DNA of 28,243 nucleotides from positions 1 to 28,243 of the forward strand of contig JACRIR010000171.1 of the NCBI GenBank assembly GCA_016215705.1, given 5' to 3'. Position 1 is the first letter of the stretch, and every line of letters begins with the position of its first letter. Both the position numbers and the translations under genes were made by a program. This DNA comes from Candidatus Poribacteria bacterium (GTDB lineage: Bacteria; Abyssobacteria; SURF-5). The notes below the pieces were generated by a model. That model was not told the origin of the DNA, ran no database searches, and was given only the letters and a program-made list of their open reading frames with translations. Shown piece after piece: positions 1 to 7,046 of the stretch.

Positions 1-19
1 ACCCATCCGCATTATTCGT

Positions 20-35
20 GTTCCAAAGTTGGAAC
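20..35. repeat. short perfect inverted repeat (7-bp arms)
   Basis: GTTCCAA and TTGGAAC face each other across a 2-base centre (AG). The hairpin is too weak and too far from any gene to call a terminator. It is most likely one of the small dispersed palindromes that fill these spacers. Confidence 0.4.
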
Positions 36-474
36 TATTTATTAACAAAAAGTTCATTGACCAACTCTCCAGGCAACCGTAGACTATAGAAAAGAGGCTG
101 TTTGTCATGCTCACAAAGGAAAGGAAGACCACTGATATGTTTTTTTCTTCCCATATCCACAATCGCCTCTCTTCTGTCTCCAGTCTCCAGCCTCCCGTCT
201 CCGGTCTGCTCAAATTCGTCTCCTTCGCGGCGCACTTCGCGCATGCCATTCATATTCCATCTTCTTCTTTTCAACCCAAAATCCAAAATCCGAAATCAGA
301 CCATTCCAGTCCAAAAATTTGTGAAGAGAAACTTGAATTCTTGCGTCATTTGTGTCATTTGCGTCATGGCTTCTCAAAAACCCGCACCAGAGCGTTCGCT
401 CAGACGCTACGGAAATACTTGCAAATACATTACTTGTACATCCCCTTTCGCCCTTCGCCCTTCGCCTTTCGCCT

Positions 475-492
475 CCCCGATCTTTATCGGGG
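475..492. repeat. small hairpin, 7-bp stem with 4-base loop
   Basis: CCCCGAT-CTTT-ATCGGGG forms a perfect 7-bp stem. No T-run follows on either strand, so a terminator role is unsupported. It sits directly after the TTCGCCC word array. Confidence 0.4.
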
Positions 493-507
493 CTTTGCGT
501 CATGCTT

Positions 508-554
508 GCGTCATTTGCGTCATACCCCTGTGCATCAAAGACTTACAAAGGAAG
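508..554 (+). repeat. diverged direct repeat, copy A (pair with 858-904)
   Basis: This 47-base segment aligns without gaps to 858-904, exactly 350 bases downstream, with about 80% identity by eye. Shared cores include TGCGT, CCCTGTGC, CAAAG and TTACAAA. A shorter relative of its GCGTCATTTG start lies at 343-366. It is not coding. Confidence 0.55.
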
Positions 555-857
555 AACCAAGAAATCGCCCGGTAGAATTCGTGTCCATTTCCCGAGATTC
601 GCGCCTTTCGTGTTCCAACCTTTTCTTTCTCTTTTTCTTTTCTCTCATCATTCATCCTTCATCGTTCATCATTCGTTGCCAGCCCCCTTTCGTCTTTCAT
701 CTTGTTTCTTTCCCCTCTCCTGTCCCGCGCGCTCCACACTCGCGTTCGGCTTCTACTCTTGTTCTCCCTCTTCCCCATTTCCCCCGGCGGCGTCAGCGGC
801 CATTCTCCTATCGCCTATATTTTTTCTTGGAGTGCTAATCGAAAAAATGCCTTTCAT

Positions 858-904
858 GCGTCACATGCGTCACAGCCCTGTGCGACAAAGAGTTACAAAA
901 GAAA
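858..904 (+). repeat. diverged direct repeat, copy B (pair with 508-554)
   Basis: This is the second copy of the 47-base intergenic repeat, ungapped relative to 508-554. The divergence argues for an old duplication or for independent copies of a dispersed family, not for a recent event. Confidence 0.55.
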
Positions 905-1047
905 GCCGTCGATTCGCCTTAAGTTTCTCGCCTCAAACTCAGTTCAAATTCCAAAATCGGAGGCTTTGGGAGGCTTTATGTTCCAGCTTTCCAACCATGA
1001 ACCAGGAACCAGGAACTCGGAACCCCGCGCTTCGCGCGATCCGTCTC

Positions 1048-1077
1048 TTGGATTTTCCGGCTCTTTCCTGTTATCAT
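1048..1077 (+). promoter_or_regulatory. possible sigma70-type promoter for the signalling cluster
   Basis: TTGGAT (1048-1053) and TATCAT (1072-1077, 5 of 6 consensus bases) are separated by 18 bases. They lie about 90 bases upstream of the first gene, after the repeat words end. The -35 match is only moderate, so this is a weak prediction. Confidence 0.3.
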
Positions 1078-1170
1078 AAAATGGGACGTTGGGAAAGGAT
1101 CGCAGGAAATTTTAGTCCGTTTTGCCCTTTCCCCGTTTCCCCTTTTCCCCGTTGTCTCTTGGGAGTATGC

Positions 1171-3708
1171 ATGGTTATCTTCGGGAAGAAAAAGAAAGAT
1201 TTGCAAATTCGGACGCGCTTGCGTGAAAGGTACTTCTCCTTCAAGCAGATTCTGGACGCGAACAACGAAGTCCTCGAGCAGATGGCGGATATGAGGCATC
1301 GCCTGAATTTCGACGAGGGACTCGACATGGCATACGTTCGCGCCGCATGCACCTCCACAGCGGTAGGTGTTTTCCGCATCATCTCCAACCTGGGCAAGAT
1401 CACAGACTCGCAGGAAGATATTCTGTCGCAACGATTTGAGGAAATCACCCGCAGAATCTCCTCTTGTCTTGACCCGAAGGCGGAAACCGGTGGACAGCCG
1501 CTCGCGCTGTCGCTCGAGGAGATTGACGCCGGCAGCGAGTTTCTTGTCGGCAAGAAGATGGCGTCGCTCGCCGATCTTGTCCGGATTTCTTCTGCCAGAG
1601 TGCCCACCGGATTTGTGCTCACGACTGAGGCCCATCTGCTGTTTGTGAGGCGGAACGGATTGGAGCAGACGATAAACAAGGAACTGTTGCGACTGCGCGA
1701 AAGCAACGAGCGAGAACTCGATGCAATAAGTGAGACCATTCAGAATATGATTCTTGAAAAACCGGCGCCGGAGGAGATCGTCCGGGCGGCAGAGCCATAT
1801 CTCGATCGGATCGAAAAGCAGCATGGCAGGAACACGCGTTTCGCCCTCCGCAGCAGCGCGTCCGTCGAGGACCGGCCCGGCCAGTCGTTCGCGGGACAGT
1901 TTTCCACGTTTCTCAACGTCGTTCGGGAAGATTTCTATGAGCGCTACAAGCAGGTGCTCGCGAGCAAGTATTCGCCTCACGCCATTCTTTACAGGAAGAA
2001 ATTCGGCGGCGTGGATGAAAATATCCGTGTGGCCGTGGGATGTATGGTTATGGTTTCGCCACGGGCCGCAGGCATCGTGTTCACCCAGGACCCGCGCGGG
2101 TCACGTGACAGGATGGTGATAAACGCAGCGCCGGGCCTGGGAGCGCCTGTGAGCGACGGCTCGGCAATCGTGGATCAATTTCACGTTACGCGCTCGCAGC
2201 CGCTCACAATCAGGAAACGTTTCATCCCTGAGAAAAAGACAATGTGCGTCGAGAAACAGGGGGGCGGCGTGGCGGTTGTTGAAGTCCCTGCCGGGCTGCA
2301 AGCAAATCCCTGCCTGAGCGACGCGCAGATTTTCGAGATAGCCGGGACTGCGCTCTCGATTGAGCAGTATTACGGAACACCTCAGAATATTGAATGGGCA
2401 TATGACCACGAGGGAAGGCTGTTTATCCTGCAAAGCAGAGGACTTCAAATCGCGGAGAACCGCGAAATACCTTCCGAAGCCGTGCACGAAGAGAAAATCC
2501 TTGTGAGAGGCGGGCACGTTGCTTGCCCGGGAATTGCGACGGGCAAAGCATTTGTCGCCCATGATGTCGCGGAGGCAAGCGCCATTCCTTCCGGCGCCGT
2601 TCTCGTGATAAGGCAGACGTCTCCTGCTTACTCACGCGCGCTTTTGAAGGCATCGGCTCTTGTTTCGGATATCGGGGCTGTCACGAGCCACCTGGCGCTC
2701 ATCGCGGCGGAAATGGGGCTTCCGACAATCGTCGGCATGCGGGAGGCCACAACGCGGATACACCCGGGAGATACAATTACCGTTGATGCAGTGGAGGGAG
2801 TAATATACTCGGGAGAACCCCCTGTGCGCCCGCCGGAGACCGTTCGACCGCGACCATACTCCGACACTCATGTCTCAAGAATCGCCAGAGACGTCCTCAA
2901 ACACATAGCCGGACTGACTCTCACAAATCCGCAATCGCCCGCATTCAATGCCTCCGCCTGCAAGACATATCACGATATCACACGGTACGTCCACGAGGTG
3001 GCGATCCGCGAGATGTTCAAGATCAATGACAATGTCTCGGCGAGAACGGGAGTAGTGCGCCGGCTTGAGGTAGGCATCCCGCTTTCAATTTTCGTCATCG
3101 ACCTGACCGAGCGCGGAGAGGAGGCCGGCAAAGATAAGGTAAAACCTACCGACATCACATCGGTCCCCTTCCTGTCGCTGCTGGAAGGGATGTGCACGGA
3201 AGGAATACGATGGGCGGGCTTCGTGCCCATCGACATGAAGGGTTTTTTTTCGGTGATGGCCAACACTCTGTATGACCGCTATCAGGGCGACCGCGCTCTA
3301 GGCGAGGCCAGCTACGCCATAATTTCCGAGAACTACGTGAATTTCAGCTCGAGGCTCGCCTATCATTTTGCCACCGTAGATTCATATTGCGGCGAAGACC
3401 GCCACAGCAATTACATCACGTTCCGCTTCATGGGCGGAGGCGCCTCGATGGACAAGAAGACCCGGAGGGCACAGTTTATCAGCAAGGTTTTGAAAGCGCA
3501 TGAATTCCTCGTCGAGCAAAAAGAGGACCTCGTGAATGCAACTCTTCGGAAACGAACGTCAAAGGTCATCTGTGAGAAACTCGTCGTGCTCGGCCAGCTT
3601 ATGGGCGCAACGCGACAAATAGATGTGACCATGGTCAGCGACGCCCTTGTCGACCGGTACGTGCAGGAATTTCTTCGAGGCAATTTCACTCTGGGAATCA
3701 AACGGTAG
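1171..3708 (+). CDS. PEP-synthase-like phosphotransferase protein 1 (ATP-grasp + phosphohistidine domain)
   Basis: 845 aa, likely cytoplasmic. In order: a helical N-terminal region (about 1-130); a PEP-synthase/PPDK ATP-grasp region with the family signature around residues 223-245 (RFALRSSAS, then SFAGQFSTFLNV) and a closing PQNIEWAYDHEG...LQSRG block; a swivelling phosphohistidine domain with TSH at His507 (normally the phosphorylated His) followed by a GLPTIVG tail; and a C-terminal domain of about 250 residues beginning near the YHDITR motif (residue 600) that I do not recognise. The catalytic PEP/pyruvate TIM barrel of true PEP synthase or PPDK is absent, so it probably transfers phosphate from ATP to His and on to something else. 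Start choice: ATG 1171 has GGGAG at 1161-1165, while the upstream open frame translates intergenic repeat words. A paralogue lies at 4497-7046. A receiver gene follows after 30 bases. Substrate or partner unknown. Confidence 0.85.
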   Translation: MVIFGKKKKDLQIRTRLRERYFSFKQILDANNEVLEQMADMRHRLNFDEGLDMAYVRAACTSTAVGVFRIISNLGKITDSQEDILSQRFEEITRRISSCLDPKAETGGQPLALSLEEIDAGSEFLVGKKMASLADLVRISSARVPTGFVLTTEAHLLFVRRNGLEQTINKELLRLRESNERELDAISETIQNMILEKPAPEEIVRAAEPYLDRIEKQHGRNTRFALRSSASVEDRPGQSFAGQFSTFLNVVREDFYERYKQVLASKYSPHAILYRKKFGGVDENIRVAVGCMVMVSPRAAGIVFTQDPRGSRDRMVINAAPGLGAPVSDGSAIVDQFHVTRSQPLTIRKRFIPEKKTMCVEKQGGGVAVVEVPAGLQANPCLSDAQIFEIAGTALSIEQYYGTPQNIEWAYDHEGRLFILQSRGLQIAENREIPSEAVHEEKILVRGGHVACPGIATGKAFVAHDVAEASAIPSGAVLVIRQTSPAYSRALLKASALVSDIGAVTSHLALIAAEMGLPTIVGMREATTRIHPGDTITVDAVEGVIYSGEPPVRPPETVRPRPYSDTHVSRIARDVLKHIAGLTLTNPQSPAFNASACKTYHDITRYVHEVAIREMFKINDNVSARTGVVRRLEVGIPLSIFVIDLTERGEEAGKDKVKPTDITSVPFLSLLEGMCTEGIRWAGFVPIDMKGFFSVMANTLYDRYQGDRALGEASYAIISENYVNFSSRLAYHFATVDSYCGEDRHSNYITFRFMGGGASMDKKTRRAQFISKVLKAHEFLVEQKEDLVNATLRKRTSKVICEKLVVLGQLMGATRQIDVTMVSDALVDRYVQEFLRGNFTLGIKR

Positions 3709-3738
3709 CAGAAGGCGAAAGGGAGCGGATGAGCGACA

Positions 3739-4137
3739 ATGGGCTGCAGCGTGCTCGTCGTTGACGATGAGACAGAGTTCGCGAGAGACCTGAGCGGTCA
3801 GTTGAGGTCTTTCGGACACAGCGTCGATATCGCGTATGGAGGCGCGGAGGCGCTCGACATGCTCAAGCAGCGCGAGTATGACGTCGCGCTCGTGGATATG
3901 CTGATGCAGCAGATGGACGGAATGCAGACTGTGCGCGGAATCAGGAAGATGAGCCCATTGGTCGAAGTGATTGTCCTGACTGGACACGCCTCGATTACAT
4001 CGGGAATCGAAATCATGAAGCTGGGGGCCTTCGACTATCTCCTGAAGCCCTGCAGCATTGAGTTCCTCTCGAGGAAGATCGATGAAGCGTGTGAGAAGAG
4101 AGAGATGGCCCTCCAGAGAGCCGGCCGCGTGAAGTGA
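3739..4137 (+). CDS. stand-alone response regulator receiver domain protein
   Basis: 132 aa, essentially one CheY-like receiver. The acidic pocket is Asp9/Asp10, the phospho-acceptor is Asp53 (in ALVDMLMQQMDG, where the usual MPG after the Asp is replaced by MQQ), the switch Thr is Thr81 and the conserved Lys is Lys103 (LLKP). There is no output domain, only about 20 charged residues at the end, so it should act by protein contact or as a phosphate carrier. It starts 30 bases after the first PEP-synthase-like gene, with GGGAGCGG about 10 bases upstream, so the two are probably co-transcribed. Its natural donor may be the kinase at 7043-9316. Which partner it signals to is inference. Confidence 0.9.
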   Translation: MGCSVLVVDDETEFARDLSGQLRSFGHSVDIAYGGAEALDMLKQREYDVALVDMLMQQMDGMQTVRGIRKMSPLVEVIVLTGHASITSGIEIMKLGAFDYLLKPCSIEFLSRKIDEACEKREMALQRAGRVK

Positions 4138-4245
4138 AGCGCTCGTTCAGCCGTTTAGGGTTCCCGCTGTTATCCTGAGCAGCCGACCCCCTCTGCGTCA
4201 GGGTCATTTCGCGTTTCCTTGCACAGCCTATCCCCATGAGAAAAC

Positions 4246-4275
4246 TTGAATTACAACAACCGATAAAGATATAAT
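4246..4275 (+). promoter_or_regulatory. sigma70-type promoter upstream of the second PEP-synthase-like gene
   Basis: TTGAAT (4246-4251) and a perfect TATAAT (4270-4275) are separated by 18 bases, in a locally AT-rich stretch. Transcription would begin near 4282, giving a leader of about 215 bases before ATG 4497. This suggests the second half of the cluster (4497-11930) can be expressed separately from the first two genes. Confidence 0.5.
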
Positions 4276-4426
4276 AAAATGTTCTTGCGACTTGGCGGGA
4301 ATTTGTCCGGGCGATTCTCCATTGAGCCTTGCGAAATTGCAATTGCACCCCGAACCGGAACCCAGGCAATTGGCGGCCGGACAACTCCGAGGGTCTTGTG
4401 TCTTGTTCTATTGCAGGCCGGACAGC

Positions 4427-4455
4427 AAGAGATGCTTCGCTGCACTCGCAATGAC
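4427..4455 (+). repeat. dispersed GCTTCGCT...GCAATGAC repeat, copy 1
   Basis: The segment reads AAGAGATGCTTCGCTGC then ACTCGCAATGAC. Related copies occur at 15307-15331 and 15381-15412. This motif class is common between genes in several uncultured and subsurface bacterial lineages. It lies in the untranslated leader of the following gene. Confidence 0.5.
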
Positions 4456-4496
4456 AAACTACGTGCCCATGCCCCAATGGGAAAGTGCAGGACCAC

Positions 4497-7046
4497 ATGA
4501 AATGGCTTCGTAATGTTTTCCGGAGCGGGCAGGAAGAAGCCCATGCGAGCTTGAGAGCGCTGCACGAGAAGTTCAGTGATTTTCTCACACTCCTTGAGAC
4601 AAACAACCATGTCCTGAAGATAATCTCCGATATGGAAGAGAAGTCTCAAGGCGAATACCTTTTTGATATCAACTACATTCGTTCCAGCCTCGCCGAAGTG
4701 CGAATCGGCGTTCGCGAGATAATCGATAAAATGATCGCTCTCGGAGGAGAACCGTATGAGGCCCTCAGAGAGCAGTATGCGGCAATAGACGCCGAAATCG
4801 AGAAGGCTCTGCCGGGCAATCGGCGCATCGAGCGGGACGACTTCACAATCCCATTCGATAAGTTGGGCCGCGAGCGCGCATCAAGCGTCGGGAGCAAGAA
4901 CGCCCAACTCGGCGAGATGCGAAAACTCGGGCTGCCGACTCCGGATGGATTTGCAATCAGCGCATGGGCGTATAAATATTTTGTTGACGCAAATAGTCTG
5001 CAGGCGCGCATAAGCAAGCGCATCGAGTCGCTGGACATCAAACATTACAGTGACCTTATGCGAGTGAGCGAGGAAATTCGCGCTCTCGTGGTCTCGAGTC
5101 CGGTTCCGGATGAGCTTGCAGAGGCCATTCAGAAAAGCTACTCCGAGTTGTTCAAGGGGACTTCCTCAAGAAGGTTCTCGCTGCGTTCAAGCGCTATCGG
5201 AGAGGACACGCTGTTCAGCTTTGCCGGCCAGTACGCAACCTTCCTGAATGTAGGGGAAGACGAACTGATTGCGCGGTACCGAGAGGTGTTGGCAAGCAAG
5301 TTCACGCCACAGGCAATCTACTATTTTCTCAGCCATTCCTTGACTGAATCCGAGTTGGCCATGAGTGTCGGCTGCGTCGAGATGGTGGACGCCGCCTCGA
5401 GCGGAGTGGTCTACACGCGCGACCCCGTGAAACCGGAGAATGGATGCGTGCTCATAAACTCGATTTTCGGACTGGGCAAATACCTTGTGGACGGCACGCT
5501 CAGCCCCGATGTCTTTTGCGTGTCGCGCGACGACAAGACTCTCAGAGAGTCGCGCCTTGCGAAAAAAACAGTTCGCCTGACGGCTCCGGCTCAAGGGGGT
5601 ACAGTGGAGGAGTGCGTGCCCGACTCGATGCAGCAAACAGCCTCGCTCACGGAGGAGCAGGCAACGTTGCTTGCGGATTTTGCCCTGAGACTTGAAAAGC
5701 ATTACGGCGGACCGCAAGACATCGAATGGGCGATTGACCACGAAGGCAAGTTGTTCCTCCTTCAAACAAGGCCGCTCCGAATCGTGAGCCCGCGAACAAC
5801 AGCCGCTCCGCCCGACGTGTCAGGGTTCCGCCTCCTTATGGCCGGCGGAACTGTTGTTTGTCCCGGCGCCGGAAGCGGCCCCGTTTTTCACGTCGCTTCC
5901 ACCCAGGACCTTGCAAAAGTTCCGGACGGAGCGGTGCTTGTGGCGCCCCATCCGTTTCCCGGACTCATAACGGCAATAGGCAGGGCAAACGCGCTCGTCG
6001 CAAGGACCGGAAGCGTCGCCAGCCATATGGCAACCATAGCCCGCGAATATTGCATCCCGACGCTGGTCGGCCTCGAAGACGCAGGCGCGCTTCCTGCCGG
6101 CGAGTCCGTGACCGTTGACGCCACGGGAGCGGCGATCTATGCAGGAGCGCATCCGGAACTGGCTATGGCTCGTAGGCCGGAGTGCGAGCTGTTCGATGAT
6201 ACCGCAATTATCGGCCTGTTGAACAAGACCCTCATTCACATTTCTCCGCTTAATCTGGTTCATCCGGGCGATTCTGACTTCATTCCGCAAAGCTGTCGTA
6301 CGTTCCACGACATCACACGCTTCGCCCATCAGAAGGCGATGGAAGAAATGTTTTCGACCGGCAAGGATGTGAAGCACAAGGAGCGATTCAGCCTGCGTCT
6401 GAAAAGCGATATTCCACTTCAGTTGAACATCATTTATGTTGATCAGGACTTTTCGCAGTACGGCGGCAAAAGCCAGATCGGGGAAAATGAGATCGAGTCA
6501 ATCCCCATGAAAGCTTTTTGGGACGGTTTCCGAAAAGAAAAATGGCCGGTGCGTCCACCATCGGGCGATTTCAAAGGATTTGTGACCGTCATGACGAGCG
6601 GCATGACCGCGCAAGGGCAGCCGGAATTCTCCGAGAACAGTTTTGCGGTATTGAGCAAGGAGTATATGATACTCAGTCTCCGCATGGGTTTCCATTTCAC
6701 GACCATAGAGGCAATGTGTACGCAGGAGCCAAGCAAGAACTATATCCGCATGAAGTATAAGGATGGAGGAGCGTCCATAGACCGTCGCGTCCGCAGGATC
6801 AAATTGATCGTGGACGTTCTTTCAAAGATGGGTTTTGAGAACTCGAGTAAGGGCGACTTCCTTGACGCGATGATTTCGTACATAGGCGCAGACACTGTTT
6901 GCGAGAAATTGCGCTTGCTCGGGCGTATCAACATGATGACAAAACAACTCGATATGGCTCTCTCGAATGACGCCATCGCCGAATGGTACACCCGGGACTA
7001 CATCAAGAAACTCGGGTTACAGGACGCAAAGGATGGTGGCTCTTGA
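4497..7046 (+). CDS. PEP-synthase-like phosphotransferase protein 2 (paralogue of 1171-3708)
   Basis: 849 aa with the same architecture as its upstream paralogue: a helical N-terminus (about 1-125), an ATP-grasp region with FSLRSSAIGED (Arg230) and SFAGQYATFLNV, then PQDIEWAIDHEGK...LQTRP, a phosphohistidine domain with ASH at His510 and IPTLVG, and the unrecognised C-terminal domain starting at FHDITRF (His604). Key positions differ by only three residues between the two proteins, so they are ancient tandem duplicates with low overall identity. The PEP/pyruvate TIM barrel is again missing. ATG 4497 is preferred (AGGA at 4489-4492). A GTG four codons upstream at 4485 is possible. The stop overlaps the proposed TTG start of the histidine kinase, implying translational coupling. 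Likely a cytoplasmic phosphocarrier or regulator; substrate unknown. Confidence 0.85.
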   Translation: MKWLRNVFRSGQEEAHASLRALHEKFSDFLTLLETNNHVLKIISDMEEKSQGEYLFDINYIRSSLAEVRIGVREIIDKMIALGGEPYEALREQYAAIDAEIEKALPGNRRIERDDFTIPFDKLGRERASSVGSKNAQLGEMRKLGLPTPDGFAISAWAYKYFVDANSLQARISKRIESLDIKHYSDLMRVSEEIRALVVSSPVPDELAEAIQKSYSELFKGTSSRRFSLRSSAIGEDTLFSFAGQYATFLNVGEDELIARYREVLASKFTPQAIYYFLSHSLTESELAMSVGCVEMVDAASSGVVYTRDPVKPENGCVLINSIFGLGKYLVDGTLSPDVFCVSRDDKTLRESRLAKKTVRLTAPAQGGTVEECVPDSMQQTASLTEEQATLLADFALRLEKHYGGPQDIEWAIDHEGKLFLLQTRPLRIVSPRTTAAPPDVSGFRLLMAGGTVVCPGAGSGPVFHVASTQDLAKVPDGAVLVAPHPFPGLITAIGRANALVARTGSVASHMATIAREYCIPTLVGLEDAGALPAGESVTVDATGAAIYAGAHPELAMARRPECELFDDTAIIGLLNKTLIHISPLNLVHPGDSDFIPQSCRTFHDITRFAHQKAMEEMFSTGKDVKHKERFSLRLKSDIPLQLNIIYVDQDFSQYGGKSQIGENEIESIPMKAFWDGFRKEKWPVRPPSGDFKGFVTVMTSGMTAQGQPEFSENSFAVLSKEYMILSLRMGFHFTTIEAMCTQEPSKNYIRMKYKDGGASIDRRVRRIKLIVDVLSKMGFENSSKGDFLDAMISYIGADTVCEKLRLLGRINMMTKQLDMALSNDAIAEWYTRDYIKKLGLQDAKDGGS

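Larger units (their letters stand above)
1..1170. other. gene-free, pyrimidine-rich, repeat-filled leader
   Basis: No convincing gene is seen in this stretch. The plus strand is strongly C/T-rich and is built from short repeated words: CTCCAGTCTCCAGCCTCC-like words around 176-208, AAAATCC words at 280-298, TTCGCCC/TTCGCCT words at 442-475, TCATC/GTTCATC words at 646-672, and GAACCAG words at 998-1012. Open frames crossing it read as low-complexity Ser/Pro/Phe-rich strings that simply translate these words, so they are not taken as genes. A promoter-like pair near its right end and the ribosome site at 1161 probably serve the gene starting at 1171. Confidence 0.6.
4138..4496. other. spacer with dispersed repeats and a promoter
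   Basis: No gene is supported here. The left part (about 4165-4215) contains TTATCCTGAGC and GGGTCATTTCGC words typical of dispersed intergenic repeats. The right part holds a TGCTTCGCT...GCAATGAC repeat at 4427-4455. Between them lies a good sigma70-like promoter at 4246-4275. Short open frames crossing the spacer have no recognisable protein features. Confidence 0.5.

Noticed and set aside
102-838. two overlapping plus-strand frames of 157 and 243 codons
   Set aside because: Low-complexity products of the C/T-rich word repeats, no domain, no ribosome site, and two different frames of the same repeats are equally open.
352-1170. 273-codon upstream extension of the first PEP-synthase-like gene
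   Set aside because: It translates intergenic repeat words into Ser/Pro/Phe-rich filler, crosses the candidate promoter and the duplicated repeats, and has no family similarity. ATG 1171 has a proper ribosome site and matches the paralogue's length.
1-1170. possible CRISPR array in the repeat-rich leader
   Set aside because: Repeats are short, variable and irregularly spaced; there are no constant spacers of 25-40 bases and no cas genes in the window.
976-1980. 334-codon minus-strand frame
   Set aside because: Antisense to the clearly conserved PEP-synthase-like gene; its sequence has no recognisable family features.
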